Positions 7,726-16,172 are shown, counted from the first letter of the stretch. The stretch is DNA of 35,655 nt from DASTDH01 sp035601575 (GCA_035601575.1 DATNNZ010000065.1:1-35655), one strand, 5' to 3'. Made by a program: numbers and translations. The notes: generated by a model not told the origin, from the letters alone.

Positions 7726-8946
7726 TCACGGGACCAAACGTCTCTTATTCTCGATGAACAGCCCGTGAAGCAGACGGACCGATTCATGCACCTGACTACG
7801 GCGAACCATCCAGGTGGTGCGAAAGGACGATGTCGCCAATCCAAAACATGGGATTTGCGCTCTACGAAGTGCTTCGGAGCCCTGCCGCACCTTCTCGTAC
7901 GAGGCGTTAATGCCCGCGCCGACCACGCTGACTGCACCTAGTTCATCGTTCCAGATCAAGGCAGATCCTAAAGTCCCGAGTTTCGCCTGCAGATTCGTGA
8001 TCTGATGCAGGTTCTCTTTCGACATTACCAAAGTGAGTCCATCTTGCGCACCCCCGATCGACGCGACGTGGAGCTGTTTACCCGGACATCCGAATTCATC
8101 CATAATCGCCAGCAGTTCATCCACCTTTCGGCTCTGGATCATCACCACCTGCTCTTCACTGGCTACGCCAACCACCGAACCCGGCAGCCGCGGCGGCGAT
8201 TTACGCACAACGGTCCCGTCTTGCGAGGGATCCAGACCGGGCAGAGGGCCCGTAGTTGCGCGCGCGTAGATTGCGATTCCTTTCTCTTTGGCAAATTCGA
8301 CCGCTTCCGCATTCAACACTCTGGCTCCCGATTCTGCTAACTCCTGCGTCTCTTCGTATGAGAGGACACCGATCCGCTTTGCCGACGGCACAATCCGCGG
8401 ATCTCCCGTATAGACACCATCCACATCCGAGCAAATCTCACACCACTCCGCTTCCAGAGCCGCCGCCATCGCAACCGCGGTCGTGTCGCTTCCTCCTCTG
8501 CCTAATGTCGTGACCTCGCGCCGGTAAGACACTCCTTGATAGCCCGCAACGACCACAATCTTTTTGCGTGCGAGTTCGTCCTGCACACGAAACGGTCTTA
8601 CTTCGATGATCCGGGCATCCACATGCCGATCGTTAGTGATGATTCCGGACTGGCTTCCAGTAAAGCTGATTGCATCTCCTCCCAGCTCCCGAATCGCCAG
8701 GGAAAGAAGCGCCATGGAGATACGTTCTCCTGCTGATAGTAACATATCGAGTTCTCGCCGATCTGGATTTGCGGAGATCTGCTTGGCCAACCCCAAAAGA
8801 TCGTCGGTCGTGTCCCCCATCGCCGAAACTACCACCACTACTTCGTGGCCTTGCCCTTTCGTCCGCATGATTCGCTCGGCAACCAGACGCAAACGATTGA
8901 CATCAGCGACACTGCTGCCGCCGTACTTTTGGACCACAATTGACAT
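7726..8946 (-). CDS. lysC: Aspartate kinase
   Basis: 406 residues, the length of single-function aspartokinase with two C-terminal ACT domains. It phosphorylates aspartate, the entry step to lysine, threonine, methionine and diaminopimelate. Motifs: VVQKYGGSSVAD at residues 4-15, VVVVSAMGDTTDDLL, the LSAGERISMALL loop, GRGGSDTTAVAMAA, and CSDVDGVYTGDPRIVP for nucleotide and substrate binding. The region from about residue 265 is the ACT pair that would carry feedback inhibition. Start: the ATG at 8946 (MSIVVQKYGG) matches the family; the frame's 9 upstream codons come from the heptamer array. The array ends 4 bases upstream of this ATG, so the start has no Shine-Dalgarno. Confidence 0.93.
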   Translation of the reverse strand: MSIVVQKYGGSSVADVNRLRLVAERIMRTKGQGHEVVVVVSAMGDTTDDLLGLAKQISANPDRRELDMLLSAGERISMALLSLAIRELGGDAISFTGSQSGIITNDRHVDARIIEVRPFRVQDELARKKIVVVAGYQGVSYRREVTTLGRGGSDTTAVAMAAALEAEWCEICSDVDGVYTGDPRIVPSAKRIGVLSYEETQELAESGARVLNAEAVEFAKEKGIAIYARATTGPLPGLDPSQDGTVVRKSPPRLPGSVVGVASEEQVVMIQSRKVDELLAIMDEFGCPGKQLHVASIGGAQDGLTLVMSKENLHQITNLQAKLGTLGSALIWNDELGAVSVVGAGINASYEKVRQGSEALRRAQIPCFGLATSSFRTTWMVRRSQVHESVRLLHGLFIENKRRLVP

Positions 8947-8950
8947 AAAA

Positions 8951-9014
8951 AATAGCCGATAGCCAATAGCCAATAGCCGATGACAGCCACATTGGCTATC
9001 GGCTATCGGCTATC
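8951..9014. repeat. Inverted heptamer array (AATAGCC / GGCTATC)
   Basis: Left arm units are AATAGCC, GATAGCC, AATAGCC, AATAGCC, then GATGACA. The right arm reads ATTGGCT, ATCGGCT, ATCGGCT, ATC. The arms are reverse complements with a few A/G differences and could fold into a hairpin of about 21 paired positions. The array fills the whole gap between two minus-strand genes. It contains the TAG stop of the adenylating enzyme (9010-9012) and reaches to 4 bases before the aspartate kinase ATG. Confidence 0.85.
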
Positions 9015-10410
9015 TTCTCAGCAGCTTGCCATTCGGCGTTCGCGGCAGACTGGTGACTCGTTTGAAGGTGAGCGGAATCTTTCGCCGATCGAGTCGATCG
9101 GTCAATCGCTGCGCCAGGCCCGGGATCACGAATTCATCTGCCACCAGTTCAGCCGCGAGCGATCGCGTCTGGTCATCCAAAAAAACTCGACTCTCCTTTA
9201 CGCCCGGTATCGCGTCGATCACCGATTCAACCTCTTCACAGAAGAAACTGAGGCCATCGACTTCCAACCGATTCTTGTTGCGACCTGCCAAGATCAGGAA
9301 CTGCTCCCTATCCAGGAAAGCCATATCGCCAGTTGGATAACCGTAGCTTGACAAAATCTCCGAACGTCCCCTCCAGGGATTGAGGTAAGCGTCTAGCAGT
9401 CCTGGACCTTTCACATGCAGTTCGCCCACTTCGCCCGGGCCTGCCGGCAATCCATCCGTCCCAACCAAAGTCAATTCATAGGACGGCATCGCCGGTCCCA
9501 CCGAATTCGCCTTATCCGGACGCTGGTTCAAAGTCAGCAGGCCAACTTCGATAATTCCCAAAGCCGGATTCAGCGGTCTGTTGAAGCGCGCACTGAAGAG
9601 GTTTTGCAGTTTCCCGGAAAGAGAGGCGGTGGTTGAAATCGCTAAGCGCACGGAATTCAACTCTCCCACTTCCGCGGCGATGAGCGCACGATACGATTCC
9701 GGAGAACCGTAAATAATCGTCGGACTAAACTTGGCCATTACGTCGACGACCGCCGAGTCCTCTTGACCCAGAATCAAAGTGGCTCCCCGCGATAAATAAA
9801 GGAGTACAGAAACCACAAAATGATCGGCCATCGGCAGCCGGAACCAGATGCGATCGGAAGGTGTGACCTTGAGCACCTCATCCGCGGCCGCTAATCTCTC
9901 AACAATGGTCGTATGACCAAGAAGCACTCCTTTGCGAGTCCCGGTCGTTCCCGAAGTAAAGCGAATGTAGGCTGGGTTAATGGTGCGATATAACTTGTCA
10001 TTGCCCGGGTCGACCGATCCGGCCAATGGAAATCGGACCAATTGCCGTTCGGCACGCAGCAACCAGTGTAACTGTGCCCCATTGACAAGAAAATCGAGCT
10101 CCGACGGTGGCACAAACAATCCGATAGGCGCAACACACAATCCAGCTGACAAGATAGCGAGGGCATAAACCGGGAATTCGATCCCTTCTGGGACGAATAA
10201 CCCGCAGCGTTCATGTGTCCGGCAACCGCGCTCCTTCAGCCAGCGTGCCACGATGTCGACGCGCTCGCATAATCCCGCATAGGTCAATCTCTCGTTCGTG
10301 TCGGCAGCAATAAACGCCAGACTATCGGGCCGCTGTTCGGCTTGCCGCCGAATAAGGTGCAAAATACTCACTGCTTTTGATCTATCAGCCAAAGCTAGCG
10401 TTCTGGTCAA
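9010..10410 (-). CDS. AMP-forming acyl/aryl-CoA ligase-like enzyme (ANL superfamily)
   Basis: 466 residues. ANL core motifs are visible: the phosphate loop YIRFTSGTTGTRKGVLLGH near residue 150, the YPTGDMAFLDRE motif with the nucleotide-ribose Asp, the hinge region around LAGRNKNRLEVDG, and the C-terminal catalytic lysine in LPRTPNGKLLRR. These enzymes activate a carboxylate as an acyl-AMP and usually pass it to CoA or a carrier protein. The substrate is unknown: the motif normally reading YGxTE is replaced by LGIIEVGLLT. No carrier protein or ketosynthase lies nearby, so a stand-alone CoA ligase is more likely than a synthetase module. The frame opens with a TTG at 10410; a GTG at 10371 (VSILHLIRRQAEQRP) is an equally good start. 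It diverges from proB. Confidence 0.85.
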   Translation of the reverse strand: MTRTLALADRSKAVSILHLIRRQAEQRPDSLAFIAADTNERLTYAGLCERVDIVARWLKERGCRTHERCGLFVPEGIEFPVYALAILSAGLCVAPIGLFVPPSELDFLVNGAQLHWLLRAERQLVRFPLAGSVDPGNDKLYRTINPAYIRFTSGTTGTRKGVLLGHTTIVERLAAADEVLKVTPSDRIWFRLPMADHFVVSVLLYLSRGATLILGQEDSAVVDVMAKFSPTIIYGSPESYRALIAAEVGELNSVRLAISTTASLSGKLQNLFSARFNRPLNPALGIIEVGLLTLNQRPDKANSVGPAMPSYELTLVGTDGLPAGPGEVGELHVKGPGLLDAYLNPWRGRSEILSSYGYPTGDMAFLDREQFLILAGRNKNRLEVDGLSFFCEEVESVIDAIPGVKESRVFLDDQTRSLAAELVADEFVIPGLAQRLTDRLDRRKIPLTFKRVTSLPRTPNGKLLRR

Positions 10411-10517
10411 CTAGGAGGCTGTTGAAAAAGTTTGGTCTTTCGCGCCGGAACAACACCCGACTTTCCTAAAGCCTCCGTCCCGGATCGCAATGGGGCGGTG
10501 GCCCCTGAAGTTTTGGA

Positions 10518-10540
10518 TTTTGGGTGTCAAGATGTAATAT
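10518..10540 (+). promoter_or_regulatory. Possible promoter for proBA
   Basis: TTTTGGATTTTGGG supplies a poor -35-like hexamer and TAATAT at 10535-10540 a good -10-like hexamer. The ATG of proB is at 10553, so the leader would be about six bases or absent. The gap 10411-10552 contains nothing else I can name apart from a GGCTGTTGAAAAAGT string near 10427. This is by eye only. Confidence 0.25.
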
Positions 10541-10552
10541 TCCGTTTCCGCT

Positions 10553-11314
10553 ATGGCAGATAAACGCAAAAGAGTGGTCGTCAAACTTGGTACTGGCATT
10601 CTGACCAAAGCGAGCCGCGACGGCCTCGATACCGGTCAGTTTCGGCGCCTGAGCGCGGAGATCGCCGAGCTAATCCACGCTGGCACCGAGACAGTAATGG
10701 TAACCAGTGGAGCAGTAGGCGCCGGTCTCATGCAGTTGAAAATGACGGAGCGCCCATCTGATCTGCCATCGGTGCAAGCTGCCGCTGCCATTGGTCAGTC
10801 GCGTTTGATGCGGTTGTATGCCACCCTGTTCGCTCGCCATGGATTACACGTCGCTCAACTATTGCTCACTCATCAGGATCTAGACAGCCGCACAAGATGT
10901 CGAAACGCACGGAATACACTGGAACGGCTGATGCGCTTCGGGAACATCGTTCCGATCGTCAATGAAAACGATTCGGTGGTAGTCGAAGAACTGAGATTCG
11001 GCGACAATGACTTTTTGTCCGCAGAAGTGGCGATACTCAGCCAAGCCGACCTTCTGGTAATCTTGACCAGTGTGGAAGGTCTGCTCGGCGAGGATGACCA
11101 GCTCATCCCGGAGGTGACCAATATCGAGGCGGTAGCGGGATTGGCCAAGCGAGAAACCGGCGTGTATTCGCGTGGGGGTATGGTAAGCAAGCTACAAGCA
11201 GCAAGACTTGCTATCCAGTCCGGAATCCCAGTGGTTATCGGAAGCGGTCTCCGGCCGAATGTGATAAGAACTGCTGTAAATGGAGGCGCCGTTGGAACGC
11301 GGTTTGTGCCTTAA
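10553..11314 (+). CDS. proB: Glutamate 5-kinase (short form)
   Basis: 253 residues. It phosphorylates glutamate to gamma-glutamyl phosphate, the first committed step of proline synthesis. Amino-acid-kinase motifs: RVVVKLGTGILT at the N-terminus, VMVTSGAVGAGLMQL, ARNTLERLMRFGNIVPIVNENDSV, and GVYSRGGMVSKLQAARLA near the C-terminus. The protein stops directly after the kinase fold (NGGAVGTRFVP); the ~100-residue PUA domain of the E. coli type enzyme is absent, as in many short bacterial versions. It starts at the ATG at 10553. The stop is 4 bases before the proA start, so the two form an operon producing consecutive enzymes that share a labile intermediate. Confidence 0.93.
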   Translation: MADKRKRVVVKLGTGILTKASRDGLDTGQFRRLSAEIAELIHAGTETVMVTSGAVGAGLMQLKMTERPSDLPSVQAAAAIGQSRLMRLYATLFARHGLHVAQLLLTHQDLDSRTRCRNARNTLERLMRFGNIVPIVNENDSVVVEELRFGDNDFLSAEVAILSQADLLVILTSVEGLLGEDDQLIPEVTNIEAVAGLAKRETGVYSRGGMVSKLQAARLAIQSGIPVVIGSGLRPNVIRTAVNGGAVGTRFVP

Positions 11315-11318
11315 TGCC

Positions 11319-12584
11319 ATGACTACCAAATACGAAGAGCGCATACTCGAAATTGGCGCGCAGGCGCGAAACGCGGCGCGTGCACTTGCTCGGGCTACCA
11401 CGGCAGAAAAGAACACCGCATTGTTGGCGGCGGCAGATCAAATCGAGCGTTCTTCCGGGCGTATCCTCGCTGCCAATGAGACCGACATGAAATCGGCTAA
11501 GGCTTCCGACCTCGCCTCAGCCATGCTCGATCGACTGCGGCTCGATATCGGACGAATAAGCGCAATAGCGAGAAGCGTTCGCCAAGTCGCCGCTCTACCC
11601 GATCCAGTCGGATCGGTAATTCGCGAGTGGGATCGCGGAGACGGTTTGGAATTTGCCAAAGTGCGGGTACCGATCGGGGTGATCGGCATCATTTACGAAT
11701 CGCGTCCAAACGTGACGAGCGACGCGGCTTCCCTTTGTCTCAAAACTGGAAACGCCGTGGTCTTACGGGGCGGCAGCGAATCGTTAGGTTCAAATCTGGT
11801 GATCGCCGAAGCGCTGCGTGAAGGTTGCAGAGAGGCCGGTATCATCCCCGATGCAATCCAGATCATTGACTTGACTGACCGAGGCGCCGTTCGCGCCATG
11901 GCCGAGATGGATCAGTACATTGACCTGATTATCCCGCGTGGGGGCAAAGAACTTATTGAGGCCGTTACGAAGCTCGCCCGCATGCCTGTGATAAAGCATT
12001 ACGATGGAGTCTGCCATATTTACGTCGATCGAGCCGCCGATCTCGCGATGGCGGAAAGCATCGTGATCAACGCTAAGTGTCAACGCCCCAGCGTTTGTAA
12101 TGCGGTGGAGACCCTCCTGGTTCATCGCGATATCGCCGACGCCTTTCTTCGCAGTTGCGGACATGCGCTCCAAGAGCATCGGGTCGAGCTACGCGGCGAT
12201 GAAAGAACACGTGCTATTCTGGGACCCGCCGTCGCTTTGGCGACCGAACAAGATTGGCGCACCGAGTATCTGGACCTGATCTTGTCGATTCGGATAGTCG
12301 ATTCGCTGAAAGAAGCAGTGGAACATATCGAGACCTACGGATCCCACCACACCGATGCGATTGTTACCGAGGACGAGCCGATAGCTCAGGCCTTTCTTCG
12401 TGACGTTGATTCGTCCGCGGTATTTTGGAACGCCTCCACCCGCCTTAATGACGGCGGCGAATTTGGATTCGGCGCCGAGATTGGCATCAGCACCAATCGT
12501 TTGCACGCTCGCGGTCCGATGGCGTTGGAAGATCTCACCACCTACAAGTATGTCGTGCGAGGCAAGGGCCACTTGAGAGGCTAA
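11319..12584 (+). CDS. proA: Gamma-glutamyl phosphate reductase
   Basis: 421 residues, close to the family norm of about 417. It reduces gamma-glutamyl phosphate with NADPH to glutamate semialdehyde, the second step of proline synthesis. Motifs: VRVPIGVIGIIYESRPNVTSD for cofactor binding, NAVVLRGGSES, the catalytic cysteine in INAKCQRPSVCNAVETLLVH, and the C-terminal FGFGAEIGISTNRLHARGP. The frame opens at 11280 inside proB, but the ATG at 11319 (MTTKYEERILEIG) lies 4 bases after the proB stop and matches the family start. A convergent YeeZ-like gene follows after 64 bases that include a nonamer array. Confidence 0.94.
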   Translation: MTTKYEERILEIGAQARNAARALARATTAEKNTALLAAADQIERSSGRILAANETDMKSAKASDLASAMLDRLRLDIGRISAIARSVRQVAALPDPVGSVIREWDRGDGLEFAKVRVPIGVIGIIYESRPNVTSDAASLCLKTGNAVVLRGGSESLGSNLVIAEALREGCREAGIIPDAIQIIDLTDRGAVRAMAEMDQYIDLIIPRGGKELIEAVTKLARMPVIKHYDGVCHIYVDRAADLAMAESIVINAKCQRPSVCNAVETLLVHRDIADAFLRSCGHALQEHRVELRGDERTRAILGPAVALATEQDWRTEYLDLILSIRIVDSLKEAVEHIETYGSHHTDAIVTEDEPIAQAFLRDVDSSAVFWNASTRLNDGGEFGFGAEIGISTNRLHARGPMALEDLTTYKYVVRGKGHLRG

Positions 12585-12620
12585 CACACAGAAACGCCCA
12601 CAGCCCCCTCATGAGCCCAG

Positions 12621-12656
12621 TCTCATTAGTCCCATACGTCCCAGGGTCCTATAGAT
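12621..12656. repeat. Nonamer array of the CATNNGTCC type
   Basis: Units TCTCATTAG, TCCCATACG, TCCCAGGGT, CCTATAGAT follow with a 9-base period. The last unit overlaps the stop codon (TAG on the minus strand, 12649-12651) of the YeeZ-like gene. Related arrays are at 20181-20216 and 31741-31767. Confidence 0.65.
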
Positions 12657-13515
12657 CGCATCCGCCGTCACATCGCCTGCCGAGAATCCTTTCAATTCCT
12701 TCTCGAAAACTCGGCATCGCCGGCTCCCAACCAAGTCCGCGCAGCTTCGCATTCGACACCATTTTATTTGTCCAAGCGCGCTTCCGGGTGAAATTACGCA
12801 AGCCCAACGGCGGCATTGGTTTGCCGGTACGCTGAGCAACCCAACGAAACCATTCAAGCTGAGAGACAGGACAATTATCGACAACATTAAAGATGCCGTC
12901 CGGTTTTAGCCTCGCGAGCAGCAAAAGCCCGCTCACCGCGTCGTCCCGGTAAATTGAATTCATTGTCCGCTCGCCCTCTCCCTCAATGATCGCGTCCCCG
13001 GCCAGTAATCGATCGAGTGGCACGCAGCGCCCCGGTCCATAAAGTCCGGCCAACCGCGCCACCGTGCCACCCCTTCCCAAAACAATATTCTCGGTTGAGC
13101 GCAGGATCTTTCCAGTCGTGCGTTCCGGTTCCGCTGCCGAGAATTCGTCGACCGAAGAACCGTCAGTTTGCGCGTAAACCGAAGTAGAACTGACAAAAAG
13201 AAAGTGTCCTATCTCCAGAGCAGCCAACAGGTTTCTGGTGCCGCTCGAAAACAACGCTTCGTAAGATTCGCTTCCTCCGCCTCCGGAACTGGCGCAATGG
13301 ACGACCAACGAAAACGACTTGGCTTTCAGGTTGCTCGTGAAATCGTGTTCACGGATATCAGCAGCCACTACGTTCAGCCCGGCCGCACGGAGCCGAGCCG
13401 CAGCATCTTCGGAGAGTGTGACACCGGTTGCTTCCCAACCGTTGTCCGAGAAGGCCTTCAACAACGGCCTGCCCACGAAGCCGCAGCCTATGACTAATGC
13501 GCTAGACAAGATCAA
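12649..13515 (-). CDS. YeeZ-like NAD(P)-dependent epimerase/reductase (extended SDR)
   Basis: 288 residues. The N-terminus carries a Rossmann dinucleotide motif, ALVIGCGFVGRPLLKAF, followed by VVAADIRE and LVVHCASSGGGGSESY. FLFVSSTSVYAQ gives the SDR serine and the tyrosine, but the usual YxxxK lysine spacing is not obvious. ARLAGLYGPGR and IYRDDAVSGLLLLARL are typical of extended-SDR sugar-epimerase-like proteins of the YeeZ type, whose substrates are unknown. There is no ATG: the frame opens with TTG at 13515, preceded by TTAGAGAATCAA, a weak ribosome-binding site. The gene is divergent from the ABC importer operon (24-base gap), so the two starts share one regulatory interval. Confidence 0.75.
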   Translation of the reverse strand: MILSSALVIGCGFVGRPLLKAFSDNGWEATGVTLSEDAAARLRAAGLNVVAADIREHDFTSNLKAKSFSLVVHCASSGGGGSESYEALFSSGTRNLLAALEIGHFLFVSSTSVYAQTDGSSVDEFSAAEPERTTGKILRSTENIVLGRGGTVARLAGLYGPGRCVPLDRLLAGDAIIEGEGERTMNSIYRDDAVSGLLLLARLKPDGIFNVVDNCPVSQLEWFRWVAQRTGKPMPPLGLRNFTRKRAWTNKMVSNAKLRGLGWEPAMPSFREGIERILGRRCDGGCDL

Positions 13516-13539
13516 TTGATTCTCTAAGTATCACGCATT

Positions 13540-14571
13540 ATGAGCCTCCGAAAGACGGTGCTACTCGTGACGGTCAGCGCTCTGGTCGTGATCACTGCGC
13601 TCCACCTCACTTTTAACCTGCACGTATTTTCGGGACTCACTGGCAACGAATCTTTTCGAGTGGGGTTTTTGCCGGTCACTTGTCATCTCACCTGTCCGGT
13701 TACCGATTTCATTAACAAGCAGGTATCCGGTCGATCCGAGTTCCAACCGTTGCGATTTCAAGGCTGGCCGGAGCTGAAAGAAGCTTTTCTTTCCGGAGAG
13801 ACACCGGCCACTTTCATCCTCGCCCCACTCGCCATGAAGCTTCGCGAAGATGGTGTACCGTTGAAAATCGTTTATCTGGGCCACCGAGACGGAAGTGCGA
13901 TGATGGTGAACAAAGACTCGGCCATCAATTCGATCGACGACCTAAGAGGGAAAACGGTTGCGGTACCCAATCGATTCTCCAATCAATGGTTGCTCGTGAT
14001 CAAAGCGCTGAAAGAGCACAACCTGTCTCCGAACGATATTCATATGGTCGAGATGCCGCCACCTGACATGCCGGCGGCCTTATTTAGTCATGCAGTTGAT
14101 GCGATTACGTCAGGTGAACCGTTCATGGGCCAGACCGAATTAGATGGTTATGGCCGGATCCTTTATCTCACCAAGGACGTTTGGCCCAACTTCATTTCCT
14201 GCGTGCTCGCGGTGAATGAAAAAGCAATCAAGGACAAACGGGAGACCGTACAACGATTGGTCGACGGAATCGCCAAGAGCGGACAGTGGCTGGATAAGAC
14301 GATGGATCACCGAATGGAAGCTGCTGAGTTTGTCTCGCAATATTACTACAATCAAAATCCTCGTTTGCTTCGATTTGTCCTTAGCAAGCCTCCCGATCGA
14401 GTGAAGTATACGAACTTAGCCGTACGCAAACCCGACTTCCAAGAGATCGAAGCTCTTGGCAAAGAAGCCGGCGTCTTGAAAGGCACGGCTCACTTTGAGG
14501 ATTACACCGACACGAGTTTTGTTCCGCCCGACAAAAAAGTCGATGCCTACGACTGGGACTACAAACCATGA
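13540..14571 (+). CDS. ABC importer substrate-binding protein (NitT/TauT/SsuA-THI5 type)
   Basis: 343 residues. One N-terminal hydrophobic segment (residues 7-27) serves as a signal or anchor; there is no lipobox cysteine. The mature part matches the two-lobed SsuA/NrtA/THI5-like fold: FRVGFLPVTCHLTCPVTDF, LAPLAMKLREDGVPLKIVY, HRDGSAMMVNKD, IDDLRGKTVAVPNRFSNQW, and DAITSGEPFMGQTELDGYG. It would capture a small organic solute in the periplasm for the permease and ATPase encoded next. The ligand is unknown. C48, H49 and C52 form a CHxxC motif just where family members bind ligand, which is unusual. Its stop overlaps the permease start (ATGA), so the three genes are an operon. Confidence 0.8.
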   Translation: MSLRKTVLLVTVSALVVITALHLTFNLHVFSGLTGNESFRVGFLPVTCHLTCPVTDFINKQVSGRSEFQPLRFQGWPELKEAFLSGETPATFILAPLAMKLREDGVPLKIVYLGHRDGSAMMVNKDSAINSIDDLRGKTVAVPNRFSNQWLLVIKALKEHNLSPNDIHMVEMPPPDMPAALFSHAVDAITSGEPFMGQTELDGYGRILYLTKDVWPNFISCVLAVNEKAIKDKRETVQRLVDGIAKSGQWLDKTMDHRMEAAEFVSQYYYNQNPRLLRFVLSKPPDRVKYTNLAVRKPDFQEIEALGKEAGVLKGTAHFEDYTDTSFVPPDKKVDAYDWDYKP

Positions 14572-15347
14572 AACGATGGTTGCCAGTACTGCTCCCGGTC
14601 ATCTCCATCACCGCAGCCGTATCCCTATGGGATCTGGCGGTTGTTCTCTCTCGCACCGACATCTTCCCACGTCCTCATGAAGTGATTTTGGCGATCGGCG
14701 AGCTAGTTAGCCGCGGCGTACTTTTCAATTACATCATCGCTTCTTTGTTTCGGGTCAGTGTTGGGTTCACTCTGGCCACTCTCGTCGGCGTGCCGCTCGG
14801 CCTGACTCTGGGGTGGTTCCGTCCCGCCCTCTGGGCGATAAACCCCATTATTCAAATATTGCGGCCGATTTCGCCGATTGCTTGGATCCCGGTCGCAATA
14901 TTGTGGTTTCGGGTAGATGATCGGGCGCCCATTTTCCTTATTTTTCTGGCCAGCGTCTTTCCCATCACCGTTTCGTCTTTGGCTGCCGTTCAAAATATTC
15001 AACCGGTCTACGTGCGCGCGGCCGAGAACTTCGGTCTACGCGGATTTGCACTTTTTCGGAGAGTCATTTTTCCCGCCTGCCTTCCGCAAATTCTCACCGG
15101 TCTTCGTATCGCGATGGGTATTGCCTGGCTTGTTCTCGTTGCCGCCGAAATGATCGCGGTAAACTCCGGGCTCGGTTATCTGATCATCGATGCCAGAAAC
15201 GCTGGAAAAAGGTACGACTTGGTCGTGGCCGGCATGCTCATGATTGGACTCATCGGTTTGTTCCTGGATTTCCTGATTCGACAACTGGAACTCTTCGACG
15301 AAGTGAAGTGGGGTTATTCGCAGAGGAGTTATTCGCAGAGGAATTGA
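14568..15347 (+). CDS. ABC importer permease (SsuC/TauC/NrtB type)
   Basis: 259 residues with about six membrane helices and the BPD_transp_1 organisation. Indicators: an N-terminal helix with SITAAVSLWDLAVVLSR, FPRPHEVILAIGELVSRG typical of the SsuC/TauC group, the EAA-loop region AAENFGLRGFALFRRVIFPA which contacts the ATPase, and LGYLIIDARNAGKRYDLVVAG near the C-terminus. It forms the membrane channel for the importer. The start codon overlaps the binding-protein stop by 4 bases. The C-terminus carries a duplicated YSQR(S/N) pentad caused by a perfect 15-base tandem duplication in the DNA. Confidence 0.88.
   Translation: MKRWLPVLLPVISITAAVSLWDLAVVLSRTDIFPRPHEVILAIGELVSRGVLFNYIIASLFRVSVGFTLATLVGVPLGLTLGWFRPALWAINPIIQILRPISPIAWIPVAILWFRVDDRAPIFLIFLASVFPITVSSLAAVQNIQPVYVRAAENFGLRGFALFRRVIFPACLPQILTGLRIAMGIAWLVLVAAEMIAVNSGLGYLIIDARNAGKRYDLVVAGMLMIGLIGLFLDFLIRQLELFDEVKWGYSQRSYSQRN
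15313..15342 (+). repeat. Perfect 15-bp tandem duplication at the permease 3' end
   Basis: GTTATTCGCAGAGGA occurs twice in direct succession (15313-15327 and 15328-15342). It encodes the doubled YSQR tail of the permease. The second copy places GAGGA 8 bases before the TTG start of the ATPase gene, so the duplication also duplicates the ribosome-binding site. Confidence 0.9.
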
Positions 15348-15350
15348 GAT

Positions 15351-16136
15351 TTGGATAACCCACGGCCGATCATTGAAGTGCGTGGCTTGCGCATGCAGTT
15401 TGCCGGTAAAACCGCGCCCATTGTCGTTCTGGAGAGCATCGATTTGAACGTGGTTCGCGGAGAATTCGTTTGCATTGTTGGCCCCTCCGGTTGCGGCAAA
15501 TCGACTCTGCTGAACATCATCGCCGGTTTTCTCAAACCGACGGCTGGAGAAGTGTTGGTCAATGGAACCCAAGTGTCCGGACCTAATCCCCAACGCATTT
15601 TCGTGTTCCAAGAGAACGGCGTATTCCCCTGGTTAACCGTCGAGCAAAATATCGGCTTCGGACTGGATCGGCTCTCACCCGATGAAAAATCGCCAATCAT
15701 CCAACGTTATGTCGACATGGTTGGATTAAACAAGTTCGAGAAATTGTATCCGCGTGAACTTTCCGGCGGGATGCGTCAGCGGGTGGAAATTGCCCGCGCA
15801 CTCGCTGCCAATCCCGACATCATTTACATGGACGAGCCATTCGGTGCGCTCGATTTTCTTACTCGACTGAAGATGCGCGCGGATTTGACCCGCATCTGGC
15901 AGGAAGAACGGAAAACGATTCTGTTCGTAACCCACGACATCGAAGAATCAGTACAGCTCGCCGACCGCGTCATCGTGTTGAGTCCGCGCCCGGGAAAAAT
16001 TCAGAAAGATCGAGCAATCGATTTGCCGCGGCCGCGGGATTTAGATTCTTCCGCCTATCTAGAAACCCGAGACGAAATTTTCCATACGATGGGAATGAGC
16101 CTGCGGGTCGGCTCGGAACAAGGCTCGCCCTCCTAA
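15351..16136 (+). CDS. ABC importer ATPase (SsuB/TauB/NrtD type)
   Basis: 261 residues with a complete ABC ATPase motif set: Walker A GPSGCGKST at residues 44-52, Q-loop FQENGVFPWLTV, signature LSGGMRQRVEIARAL, Walker B DIIYMDEPFGALD, and H-loop FVTHDIEESV. The FPWLTV and DEPFGALD strings and the VLSPRPGKI tail are typical of nitrate/sulfonate/taurine importers. It powers uptake through the permease encoded just upstream. The start is TTG at 15351, 3 bases after the permease stop, with GAGGA 8 bases upstream. It closes the three-gene importer operon; the next gene, trpD, is 135 bases on. Confidence 0.9.
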   Translation: MDNPRPIIEVRGLRMQFAGKTAPIVVLESIDLNVVRGEFVCIVGPSGCGKSTLLNIIAGFLKPTAGEVLVNGTQVSGPNPQRIFVFQENGVFPWLTVEQNIGFGLDRLSPDEKSPIIQRYVDMVGLNKFEKLYPRELSGGMRQRVEIARALAANPDIIYMDEPFGALDFLTRLKMRADLTRIWQEERKTILFVTHDIEESVQLADRVIVLSPRPGKIQKDRAIDLPRPRDLDSSAYLETRDEIFHTMGMSLRVGSEQGSPS

Positions 16137-16153
16137 CGCCAGTCCGGCTCGGA

Positions 16154-16172
16154 CCGCCTTGCCGGCGGCCCA
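16154..16172 (+). terminator. Weak hairpin downstream of the ABC operon
   Basis: CCGCC-TTGCC-GGCGG (16154-16168) followed by CCCATTTT could be a weak terminator 17 bases after the ATPase stop. The stem is only five pairs. The rest of the gap before trpD shows no other feature I can support. Confidence 0.3.

Noticed and set aside
15036..15611. 191-codon frame antisense to the ABC permease/ATPase junction
   Set aside because: No motif, and both plus-strand genes are clear.
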